A DNA stretch of 9,667 nucleotides from Acidobacteriota bacterium. Its GTDB lineage: Bacteria; Acidobacteriota; Vicinamibacteria; Vicinamibacterales; UBA2999. Position numbers and translations under genes: made by a program. The number at the start of each line of letters is the position of its first letter. Position 1 is the first letter of the stretch. The notes under the pieces were generated by a model. That model had not been told where the DNA came from. It did not search any database and saw only the letters and a list, made by a program, of their open reading frames with translations. Shown here piece by piece: positions 1 to 6,175 of the stretch. The DNA lies in contig JABFRY010000034.1 in assembly GCA_013140955.1 (NCBI GenBank), forward strand, positions 1-9,667, in the 5' to 3' direction.

Positions 1-3
1 ACC

Positions 4-792
4 ATGCACAAGCCATTCGCCATCGTCACCGGGGCCTCCTCGGGCATTGGCCTCGAGCTGGCCAGGCGGTGTGCCCGTGAGGGGTTCGACCTGCTGGTCG
101 CAGCCGATCGCCCGGAGATCCGGGCGGCAGCGGACCGCTTCCGCGAGATCGGTGCCGACGTGACCGTGGTGGAGGCCGACCTGGCCACCGTGGACGGCGT
201 CGATCGCCTGCTGGCCGCCGCGGCCGGCCGGCCGGTCGACGCGCTTCTCGCCAATGCCGGCCACGGGCTGGGCGGTGCCTTCCTCGACCAGGACTTCGAC
301 GACATCCGTCACGTGATCGACACCAACATCACGGGCACGGTGTACCTGGTGCAGCGCGTCGGCCGCACCATGCGCAGCCGGGGGCAGGGGCGCATCCTGC
401 TCACCGGGTCGATCGCCGGCTTCATGCCCGGCACCTACCACGCGGTCTACAACGGCACCAAGGCCTTCATCGATTCGTTCTCGTTCGCCCTGCGCGCCGA
501 GCTGAACGACAGCGGCGTGACGGTGACGTGCCTCATGCCCGGTGTGACCGACACCAACTTCTTCGAACGGGCCGACATGCTCGACACGAAGGTGGGGCAG
601 GGCAGCAAGGACGATCCGGCCGACGTCGCGCAGGTGGGGTTCGAGGCCATGATGCGCGGCGACGGCGACGTGGTGAGCGGCTGGAAGAACAAGCTGCAGG
701 CCGCACTGGCCAACGTCACCCCGGCCGGCATCGTGGCCGAACAGCACCGGCGCATGGCCGAGCCCGGCTCTGCCGAGCCGGCCGACGAGTAG
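4..792 (+). CDS. SDR family NAD(P)-dependent oxidoreductase
   Basis: Classical short-chain dehydrogenase/reductase of 262 residues, about the usual length for a single Rossmann domain. Visible motifs are the cofactor-binding TGASSGIG (residues 9-16), NAG (84-86), structural Asn108, catalytic Ser136, the Y149-x3-K153 active-site pair and the PG turn at 179-180. These predict NAD(P)-dependent oxidation or reduction of a carbonyl/alcohol in the cytoplasm; the substrate cannot be read from the sequence. The ATG at base 4 places the glycine motif at residue 9, as normal for the family, so the gene looks complete although its upstream region is outside the window. The last ~10 residues (rich in A, E, P, S) are a non-conserved tail. 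The next gene, a FAD/Rieske oxidoreductase, begins 87 bp downstream on the same strand, so the two may be co-transcribed; that link is inference. Confidence 0.93.
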   Translation: MHKPFAIVTGASSGIGLELARRCAREGFDLLVAADRPEIRAAADRFREIGADVTVVEADLATVDGVDRLLAAAAGRPVDALLANAGHGLGGAFLDQDFDDIRHVIDTNITGTVYLVQRVGRTMRSRGQGRILLTGSIAGFMPGTYHAVYNGTKAFIDSFSFALRAELNDSGVTVTCLMPGVTDTNFFERADMLDTKVGQGSKDDPADVAQVGFEAMMRGDGDVVSGWKNKLQAALANVTPAGIVAEQHRRMAEPGSAEPADE

Positions 793-879
793 CGGCCGCG
801 TGCCGGCGGAGTGACGCCCATGGTGTGGATGCGTGACTGCGCGCCGCACGCCGAGACCGGACGCTGAAAGGGCACACCC

Positions 880-2487
880 ATGGCGACACCCGAGAGCCGC
901 GGCACCACCCCCTACTGGGCCACCGCCACCATCGTCCCTGAGTTCGGCAGGCTGACCGATGATGCCGAGGTCGACGTGGTCGTCGTGGGCGGCGGTATCA
1001 CCGGCCTCACGACGGCGTATCTCCTCGCGGAGGCCGGCACGCGCGTCATCGTGCTGGAACGCGGCCGGTGTGCCGCGGCCGACACGGGTCACACCAGCGC
1101 GCACGTGACCATGGTCACCGACACCCGGCTGGGCGAGCTGGTGAAGGCCTTCGGCCGCTCCCATGCGCAGGCGGTGTGGGACGCCGGCCTCGCCGCCATC
1201 GGCACCATCGACCGCCTCGTGCGCCAGTTCGAGATCGATGCGGGCTTCGCCTGGGTGGAGGGCTACCTGCACGCGCCCCGGGGCGATGCCGCGGGCGGCG
1301 CCGACCAAGGAGCTGGCGACCCAGGCGGCGCCGAACCGCGGCGTGACGCCGAGCGGCGTGCCGGCACACGCGCCGACGCGGCCGACGAGTTCAGGGCCGA
1401 AGCCGATCTGGCGCGTGAGCTGGGCTTCGATGTGGACTTCGTCGCCTCGGTGCCGCTGGTAGACCGCCCAGGCCTGCGCGTGGCGGACCAGGTGCGCATC
1501 CATCCGGGCAAGTACCTGGCGGGCCTTGCCACCGCCTTCGTCAGTCTCGGCGGCCGCATCCACGAGCACTCACCCGCCGACGACTTCTCCGACCAGCCAC
1601 GCCGCGTGACGGCCAACGGCCATACGGTGGCGTGCACGGATGTCGTCCTTGCCACACACCACCCGTTGGTGGGCTTGGCTTCTCCGGCCGACGCGTCGCT
1701 CTTTCAGACCAAGCTGGCGCTCTACAGCAGCTACGTGGTGGCCGGGCGTGTCGCACGCGGCGTCGTGCCCGACGCCCTCTGGTGGGACACGGCGGATCCC
1801 TATCACTACCTCCGCGTCGAGCCACACGGGGATCACGACGTGGTCATCCTGGGTGGCGAAGACCACAAGACGGGCCAGGAGGCCGATACCGAGGGCTGTT
1901 ACCGTCGCCTCGAGCAGCAGCTGCGGAGCCTCGTGCCCCTCGTGGAGGTGACGCACCGGTGGTCCGGGCAGGTCATCGAAACGCCGGACGGCCTCCCTTA
2001 CATTGGCCAGAGCGCCGACCACCAGTACTCGGCCACCGGATACGCAGGTAACGGGCTCACCTTCGGCACGCTGGCAGGCGTGATGATCGCCGACGCCATC
2101 CTGCAGCGTCCCAACCCCTGGAGCGCATTGTTCGATCCCGAGCGGAAGGTACTGGCCCGTGGCCTGTGGGACTACATGAAGGAGAACGCCGACTACCCGT
2201 ACTACAAGATCCGCGACCGCTTTGCCGGTGTCGAGGCGAGGTCCCTGCGGGGCGTCCGACGCGGCGAGGGCCAGCTACTCGACCGTGACGGCGCGACCGT
2301 GGCTGCCTACCGGGACCCCGAAGGCGTCGTCACCCTTCGCTCCGCCGCCTGCACGCACATGGGATGCCTCGTGGCCTGGAACGCCGCCGAGCAGACCTGG
2401 GATTGCCCCTGCCACGGCTCACGCTTCACGCCTTCGGGCGAGGTGATCGGCGGACCGGCACAGTCGCCGCTGCCCCCCGTGGAGTGA
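880..2487 (+). CDS. FAD-dependent oxidoreductase with C-terminal Rieske [2Fe-2S] domain
   Basis: A 535-residue fusion. Residues ~31-405 form a DAO/glycine-oxidase-type FAD domain, with dinucleotide-binding GGGITG at 37-42 and the strand-ending acidic E60. The C-terminal part of the FAD fold is near TGYAGNGLTFG (386-396). Residues ~450-535 form a Rieske domain with CTHMGC (491-496) and CPCHGSRF (509-516). Cluster ligands should be C491, H493, C509 and H512. C496 and C511 sit where bc1-type Rieske proteins have their disulfide. The architecture matches Bacillus YhfW-like proteins, whose reaction is not established, so the substrate is unknown. Start: ATG at 880 preceded by GAAAGGG (866-872), 7 nt away. 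Oddity: residues ~137-168 are a Gly/Ala/Arg/Asp-rich stretch that looks inserted between YLHAPRGD and the conserved-looking FRAEADLARELGFD; it is described as a finding. Confidence 0.9.
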   Translation: MATPESRGTTPYWATATIVPEFGRLTDDAEVDVVVVGGGITGLTTAYLLAEAGTRVIVLERGRCAAADTGHTSAHVTMVTDTRLGELVKAFGRSHAQAVWDAGLAAIGTIDRLVRQFEIDAGFAWVEGYLHAPRGDAAGGADQGAGDPGGAEPRRDAERRAGTRADAADEFRAEADLARELGFDVDFVASVPLVDRPGLRVADQVRIHPGKYLAGLATAFVSLGGRIHEHSPADDFSDQPRRVTANGHTVACTDVVLATHHPLVGLASPADASLFQTKLALYSSYVVAGRVARGVVPDALWWDTADPYHYLRVEPHGDHDVVILGGEDHKTGQEADTEGCYRRLEQQLRSLVPLVEVTHRWSGQVIETPDGLPYIGQSADHQYSATGYAGNGLTFGTLAGVMIADAILQRPNPWSALFDPERKVLARGLWDYMKENADYPYYKIRDRFAGVEARSLRGVRRGEGQLLDRDGATVAAYRDPEGVVTLRSAACTHMGCLVAWNAAEQTWDCPCHGSRFTPSGEVIGGPAQSPLPPVE

Positions 2488-2624
2488 GCGGGGGCGCGGC
2501 AGACACCCGCTCGTCGCGTCGTCACGCCCACTCGTTGTGAAAATCAGGACGCCAGCGCCCTCCAAGCGCACACTGCCGTGCTCCCTGAAGAGCCCCATGT
2601 CCTGACCAACGAGAGAGTAGACGC

Positions 2625-3242
2625 GTGAAGAGAACAGTTCTGTCGTTCGTATTCCTGCTCGTCGCCGCCACCCCGTCGTTCGCCCAGGGCGTTGCCCTTG
2701 GCGTCAAGGGTGGGATCAACATCGCCAGCGCTTCAACCACCCAGCCCGTTGTGGAGAGTGGCAAAGAGAGTGCCTGGCTGTTCCACGCGGGTGCGGTGAC
2801 CGACATCGCCCTCGGCAGCCGCTTCAGCATCCAGCCACAGCTGCTCATCGGCCGCAAGGGTGTGACGTTCGAGGCCGGGGATCACACCCATGCGATCACG
2901 TTGACGTCGCTGGACCTGCCGATCCTGGCGGTCTACAAGCCCGCGGGAGGATTCTCCCTTGGCGTCGGCCCGAACTTCGGCGTCAACCTGAGCGGAACCA
3001 ACGTGACGAGCGGCGCCATCACCGACACCCACACCTACGAGTTCAACGGCGCCATCGGCGACTTCAAGCGCTTCGACATGGGCGTGACGGTCATGGGCGG
3101 CTACGAGCATCCCAACGGCCTGTTCGCCACGGTCAGCTATCTCAAGGGCATCACCGACGACCTGATCAACTTCCCCGGCGTGGACTGGTCACACGATGTG
3201 CTGTCCGTGTCGGTGGGCTACATGTTCAAGAAGCGCCCGTAG
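2625..3242 (+). CDS. Outer-membrane beta-barrel protein, PorT-like
   Basis: A 205-residue secreted protein starting at GTG 2625, with a GAGAG purine run (2611-2615) upstream. Residues 1-20 are a Sec signal peptide: basic KR at 2-3, a hydrophobic core around 5-15, and probable cleavage after SFA (18-20), leaving Q21. The mature part opens with GVALGVKGGINIAS, the typical first strand of small PorT/OMP_b-brl-type eight-strand barrels. Alternating polar/apolar strands with Gly and aromatic residues follow to the end (VSVGYMF near the C-terminus). It should sit in the outer membrane. Whether it is a structural barrel, a pore or an adhesin cannot be told. It lies alone, with 137 bp upstream and 95 bp downstream, and no clear promoter was recognised. 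The family name is from pattern resemblance only. Confidence 0.8.
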   Translation: MKRTVLSFVFLLVAATPSFAQGVALGVKGGINIASASTTQPVVESGKESAWLFHAGAVTDIALGSRFSIQPQLLIGRKGVTFEAGDHTHAITLTSLDLPILAVYKPAGGFSLGVGPNFGVNLSGTNVTSGAITDTHTYEFNGAIGDFKRFDMGVTVMGGYEHPNGLFATVSYLKGITDDLINFPGVDWSHDVLSVSVGYMFKKRP

Positions 3243-3325
3243 GACGCCGGTCGACGGTCCGCTGCTGAACACTTCCAGGCGCCGTTCCCGCTTTGCATAC
3301 TGAGGGCATCACGGTGTGTGCCTAC

Positions 3326-3332
3326 AAGGAGG
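3326..3332 (+). promoter_or_regulatory. Ribosome binding site of the lipoprotein gene
   Basis: AAGGAGG, a full match to the anti-Shine-Dalgarno core, 5 nt before ATG 3338. It decides this start over the upstream in-frame start at 3293. Confidence 0.85.
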
Positions 3333-3337
3333 CGGGA

Positions 3338-3865
3338 ATGAAGATTCGGCTGGCGGCGTGGACGATGGCCTGTGCCATCGCGGTGATGTGTGTGGCGTGC
3401 GGGGGAGACAACAACCCTGCCGCGCCGACCGGCGGAGCGGGGGCTCCGGCGGCTGGCGGGAACTCGGGACCGACGCCGGCCACGAGCCGGGGGACGATTA
3501 CGGCGCAGATCGATGGCGTGGCCTTCAACGGCATCGCCACCGCCGCCACCAATCAGAGCGGCATCTTCGCAGCGGCGGCCGCCAACGGCGTCAACAGCGT
3601 TGCGTTCGGCTTCGGCGCGCTGGCTGCGGTGGGGACCACTTCGGTCAGCGCGACCAGCCCGACCAACGCCAACCTGGTCGTGCTGTCCGGCACGACGGGC
3701 TCCTGGGCCGCCAGCACGTCCGGCGGCTCCGGTTCCCTGACGATCTCGACCATCAACGCCACCGGAGCCACCGGCACGTTCTCGTTCACGCTGGTGCCGG
3801 TACCGGGCACGGGGGCCACGGGCAACAAGTCGGTGACCAACGGCTCGTTCTCGGTGACGTTCTGA
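3338..3865 (+). CDS. Small putative lipoprotein with a beta-rich domain
   Basis: A 175-residue predicted lipoprotein. The start is set at ATG 3338 because a perfect AAGGAGG (3326-3332) lies 5 nt upstream and because a lipoprotein signal follows at once. An in-frame upstream start at 3293 would bury the signal. The N-terminus has KIR at 2-4, a hydrophobic stretch (5-18) and lipobox VMCVAC, so C21 would be lipidated. GGDNN follows, then a Pro/Ala/Gly/Thr linker to about residue 50. The rest (about 51-175) is Thr/Ser/Gly/Asn-rich beta-strand sequence beginning ITAQIDGVAF and ending with FSFTL and NGSFSVTF repeats of pattern. It resembles DUF6252-type lipoprotein domains, but I am not certain of that family. 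Function unknown. A weak possible promoter (TTCCAG 3273-3278, CATACT 3296-3301, 17-bp spacing) lies upstream. A strong hairpin follows the stop. Confidence 0.82.
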   Translation: MKIRLAAWTMACAIAVMCVACGGDNNPAAPTGGAGAPAAGGNSGPTPATSRGTITAQIDGVAFNGIATAATNQSGIFAAAAANGVNSVAFGFGALAAVGTTSVSATSPTNANLVVLSGTTGSWAASTSGGSGSLTISTINATGATGTFSFTLVPVPGTGATGNKSVTNGSFSVTF

Positions 3866-3905
3866 TCGACACGTTCAGAGCCAGGCCTGCGCTGATTCTG
3901 ACGCT

Positions 3906-3943
3906 CTGACACGGGACGTCCTGCTTCGGGACGTCCTGGTCAG
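3906..3943 (+). terminator. Long hairpin, probable terminator of the lipoprotein transcript
   Basis: Forty bases after the lipoprotein stop there is a long inverted repeat. CTGAC (3906-3910) pairs with GTCAG (3939-3943). After a bulged A3911, bases 3912-3923 pair with 3927-3938, including two G-U pairs, around a CTT loop. The core GGACGTCC is itself self-complementary and occurs twice (3914-3921 and 3929-3936), so alternative folds exist. No U-tract follows on the + strand, so this may be a non-canonical or Rho-assisted terminator, or a processing/stability element, rather than a textbook intrinsic terminator. Confidence 0.55.
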
Positions 3944-4047
3944 GGACCCTGTTCCAAGGCCTGGCCGACTCCCTCTTGAGATCGTCTGGATCCGCTCTTC
4001 GGCCTCGATCGCCTCACCACGCAGCTGCGTGTTCGGCACGCGATCTT

Positions 4048-4064
4048 GTTCATTATTAATGAAC
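4048..4064. promoter_or_regulatory. Perfect 17-bp palindrome, likely operator of the AbiE-like operon
   Basis: GTTCATTATTAATGAAC is a perfect inverted repeat: two 8-base arms around a central T. It is AT-rich in a GC-rich region and lies 8 bp before the first ATG of the AbiEi-like gene. A possible -10 box GATAAT (4067-4072) follows immediately, with TTG-containing sequence (about 4045-4051) where a -35 could lie. AbiEi antitoxins studied in other bacteria repress their own promoter by binding inverted repeats, so an operator role is the natural inference. The -35 match is poor. Confidence 0.6.
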
Positions 4065-4072
4065 GAGATAAT

Positions 4073-5155
4073 ATGTCGAACATGCCTCGGCCGAGACGTC
4101 AGCCGGAACTGGAGCCCTATCGCGCGCTCCTGACCAAGTGGGTGCCGGAGGGCGAGCTCCGCCCGGCGACCACCGGGGACCCGTTCGACGGCGTCCTCAC
4201 CTTCACCGCGGGCCACGGCGACTGGCGATACCTCGTTGCGGAGAAGCGGCACCTGCGTTTCCAGGACGCCGCCGTGATTGCCGAGCACATGCTCCGCCGC
4301 CGCGCCGGCCTGCCGCCCGAGCACGCCGCCGACGGCCTGCTGCTCCTCGCGCCTCACGTCCGGACCCAACACGCGGCCGTGCTCGAGCGGGCCGGCATCG
4401 ACTACATCGACCTGGCGGGCAACGCGCATCTTCAGGCCCCTGGGGTGCTTGTGCACGTCGAAGGTCGCCGGCCGCTTAAAGAGCCGGTTCGAGGACCAGC
4501 GCGTCCGCACAAGGCGTGGATCAAGACCGTGATGGCGCTCCTGGTTCGGCCCGACCTCCTCGATGCCCCGTACCGCACGATTGCCGAACAGGCCGATGTG
4601 GCCCTTGGCACCGTTGGCGCGTGCATCAACGATCTGCGCCAGAGAGGCGTGCTCGTCGGCCGCAAGGCTGGGAGGCAGCTGCCAGACCGGGCAGCACTCG
4701 TTGCGCTCTGGGTCAACGCCTACGTGGAGGCGCTTCGCCCCACGCTCAGGGAACGCCGGCTGCAGGTTCGTGCTGAAGGCAAGGCGGAGCTCGTGGCCCG
4801 CCTTGCCGACGTCCTGGGCGAACACGGTACAGCGTGGGCGCTTACCGGCGCGGACGCCGCCGATCGCCGCACACACTTCTTCCGGGCTGAAGAGACAGAG
4901 ATCTACGCACCGGTCGGCCTGTTCGATGACCGCGCCGTGCAGAAGGCGCTCGTCGCCCAACCTGCGGTCCGGGCCGGCAACGTGCTCGTCGTCGAGCCTC
5001 CTGGACCGCTCGCCATCCCGCCCACGGCCAACGACGGGATCCCTGTGGCACCCGACCTCCTCGCGTACGCGGAGCTGCGGTACCGAGGCACCGAGCAGGC
5101 GCTCGAGGCCGCCGACCTGCTGCTCCCGATGGTCCTGCACGATGACGCGCATTGA
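4073..5155 (+). CDS. AbiEi-like type IV antitoxin / transcriptional regulator
   Basis: A 360-residue protein from ATG 4073; residue numbers here follow that start. The N-terminal domain (~10-132) holds LLLLAPHVRT and the signature GIDYIDLAGNA (108-118), followed by VLVHVEGRRP, typical of COG4861-type AbiEi-family antitoxins. A winged helix-turn-helix follows at about 145-200 (RTIAEQADVALGTVGACINDL, then a wing with VGRKAG). The C-terminal domain contains WALTGADAA (255-263), then IYAP, and ends with an Asp/Leu-Ala-Tyr-rich segment. It should bind DNA at its own promoter and counteract the downstream nucleotidyltransferase, whose ATG lies inside this gene (14-bp overlap). Start choice is uncertain: TTG 4046 would put the palindrome inside the coding region; ATG 4082 would fit a leaderless transcript; none has a good ribosome site. 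Confidence 0.8.
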   Translation: MSNMPRPRRQPELEPYRALLTKWVPEGELRPATTGDPFDGVLTFTAGHGDWRYLVAEKRHLRFQDAAVIAEHMLRRRAGLPPEHAADGLLLLAPHVRTQHAAVLERAGIDYIDLAGNAHLQAPGVLVHVEGRRPLKEPVRGPARPHKAWIKTVMALLVRPDLLDAPYRTIAEQADVALGTVGACINDLRQRGVLVGRKAGRQLPDRAALVALWVNAYVEALRPTLRERRLQVRAEGKAELVARLADVLGEHGTAWALTGADAADRRTHFFRAEETEIYAPVGLFDDRAVQKALVAQPAVRAGNVLVVEPPGPLAIPPTANDGIPVAPDLLAYAELRYRGTEQALEAADLLLPMVLHDDAH

Positions 5156-5930
5156 CCCGACGCTGCTGAAGGTCCTCGAGGATCTGGAGCACGGGCTTCG
5201 GGAGCTGGGCGTGCCCTTCGGGGTTGTTGGGGCGCTGGTGCCCGAGCTCTTGCTGGCTGCCCGTCCGGCCAGCATGACCAACGATGCGGACGTCGTGGTC
5301 GCCGTGCAGACGAGGGCAGAGTTCGACACGCTGCAGCGCCAGCTCGCTGACTACGGTTTCAACCCCACCGCGCTTGCGCATCGGCTGCGTCACAAGAGCG
5401 GGGGCATGCTGGACATCCTCCCGTACAGCGAGTCGATTGCCCCGGACGACCGGCTGCAACTCGGCGAGGACATGATCTTCAACATGGCCGGTTTCCGCCA
5501 TGTTGTGTCTCAAGCTGTATCCACCGCGATTGAAGGCGGGCTCACACTCCCGCTCGCACCGCTGCCGCTCTACGCCCTGCTCAAGCTGGTTGCGTTCAGC
5601 GACCGAGGTGCGCCAAAGGATCTCGCCGGCGTGCTGCACTGCCTCGAGCACTACCTCGAAGACGACGAACGGCGGTACGGCGTTGAGTTCGACGGTGCCG
5701 GCGTGCCCTGGGACTACACGTGCGCCCACCTGCTGGGCCTCGATGCGCGGCATCTGCTCGACGACTCCACCAGACGCAGCATCAGCGGCGTACTCGCCCG
5801 CTTCGACGGACCCGATGCGCACGCTGTGGGCCTCGCCTCGGACCCAGGCGGCAGGGGGTGGGTGGATGACCATCGCCGGAACCAGGTGTTCGACCTCTTC
5901 CGCTGGTATCGCCGCGGGTTGAGTCTCTGA
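5142..5930 (+). CDS. AbiEii-like nucleotidyltransferase (predicted type IV toxin)
   Basis: A 262-residue protein of the nucleotidyltransferase fold. FGVVGA (26-31) occupies the first glycine motif. T46-N-D48-A-D50 gives the metal-binding D-x-D, and D91 in MLDILPY is the likely third acidic residue. K148 in LLKLVAF, then R155 and K159-D160 in RGAPKDL, match the later K and KD motifs of AbiEii/AbiGii toxins. Such enzymes transfer nucleotides to target RNAs or proteins and arrest growth; the target here is unknown. ATG 5142 is chosen because the domain begins directly after it, it overlaps the end of the AbiEi-like gene by 14 bp, and the reading frame further upstream is only a shadow of that gene. 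No Shine-Dalgarno is visible, so translational coupling is likely. Caveat: the usual GG/GS of motif I is G-A here, so activity is not certain. Confidence 0.82.
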   Translation: MTRIDPTLLKVLEDLEHGLRELGVPFGVVGALVPELLLAARPASMTNDADVVVAVQTRAEFDTLQRQLADYGFNPTALAHRLRHKSGGMLDILPYSESIAPDDRLQLGEDMIFNMAGFRHVVSQAVSTAIEGGLTLPLAPLPLYALLKLVAFSDRGAPKDLAGVLHCLEHYLEDDERRYGVEFDGAGVPWDYTCAHLLGLDARHLLDDSTRRSISGVLARFDGPDAHAVGLASDPGGRGWVDDHRRNQVFDLFRWYRRGLSL

Positions 5931-5974
5931 CGAGGCGTCTCCCCTGCAGCCGCCACGCCCCACCGCGAGCCCTT

Positions 5975-5994
5975 AGGTCTCGGCCGACAGACCT
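5975..5994. terminator. Weak hairpin after the AbiE-like operon
   Basis: AGGTCT (5975-5980) and AGACCT (5989-5994) form a 6-bp stem with an 8-nt loop, 45 bases after the toxin stop. There is no T-run after it, so a terminator role is tentative. The remainder of the stretch from 5931 to the tRNA holds no gene that I can support. Confidence 0.25.
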
Positions 5995-6060
5995 GCCAGC
6001 GCGCGAGGCGCAGGGGCAGAGGAACAGGTGAGACCGGCCTCCAAGAGGACGAATGTCGTT

Positions 6061-6066
6061 TATACT
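6061..6066 (+). promoter_or_regulatory. Possible -10 box of the tRNA-Ser gene
   Basis: TATACT (5 of 6 to consensus) ends 15 nt before the tRNA 5' end, a fitting place for a tRNA promoter. No convincing -35 is seen around 6038-6043. Confidence 0.4.
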
Positions 6067-6081
6067 CGTCAGTCTTGCCGC

Positions 6082-6175
6082 GGTGAGGTGGCTGAGTGGC
6101 CGAAAGCGGCGGTTTGCTAAACCGTTGTACGGGCTAAAACCTGTACCCAGGGTTCGAATCCCTGCCTCACCGCCA
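6082..6175 (+). tRNA. tRNA-Ser (anticodon GCU), CCA encoded
   Basis: A full class II tRNA cloverleaf can be drawn. Acceptor stem GGTGAGG (6082-6088) pairs with CCTCACC (6165-6171), with discriminator G6172 and encoded CCA 6173-6175. The D stem is GCT/AGC (6091-6093 and 6105-6107). The anticodon stem is 6109-6113 with 6121-6125 (one G-U), around loop TTGCTAA with anticodon GCT at 6116-6118. A long variable arm includes GTAC...GTAC pairing, as expected for serine tRNAs. The T arm is CAGGG-TTCGAAT-CCCTG (6148-6164). It reads AGC/AGU serine codons. Its 3' half is shared with the antisense end of the adjacent integrase gene, so this is the integration site of the mobile element to the right; the intact structure shows that insertion preserved the tRNA. 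Confidence 0.96.

Noticed and set aside
4563..5141. Extended start of the nucleotidyltransferase
   Set aside because: Upstream of 5142 the frame gives Ser/Arg/Pro-rich shadow of the AbiEi-like gene; the domain begins right after ATG 5142.
3875..5329. 484-residue - strand reading frame opposite the AbiE-like genes
   Set aside because: It lies antisense to two well-supported genes, has no recognisable domain, and its length is explained by high GC.
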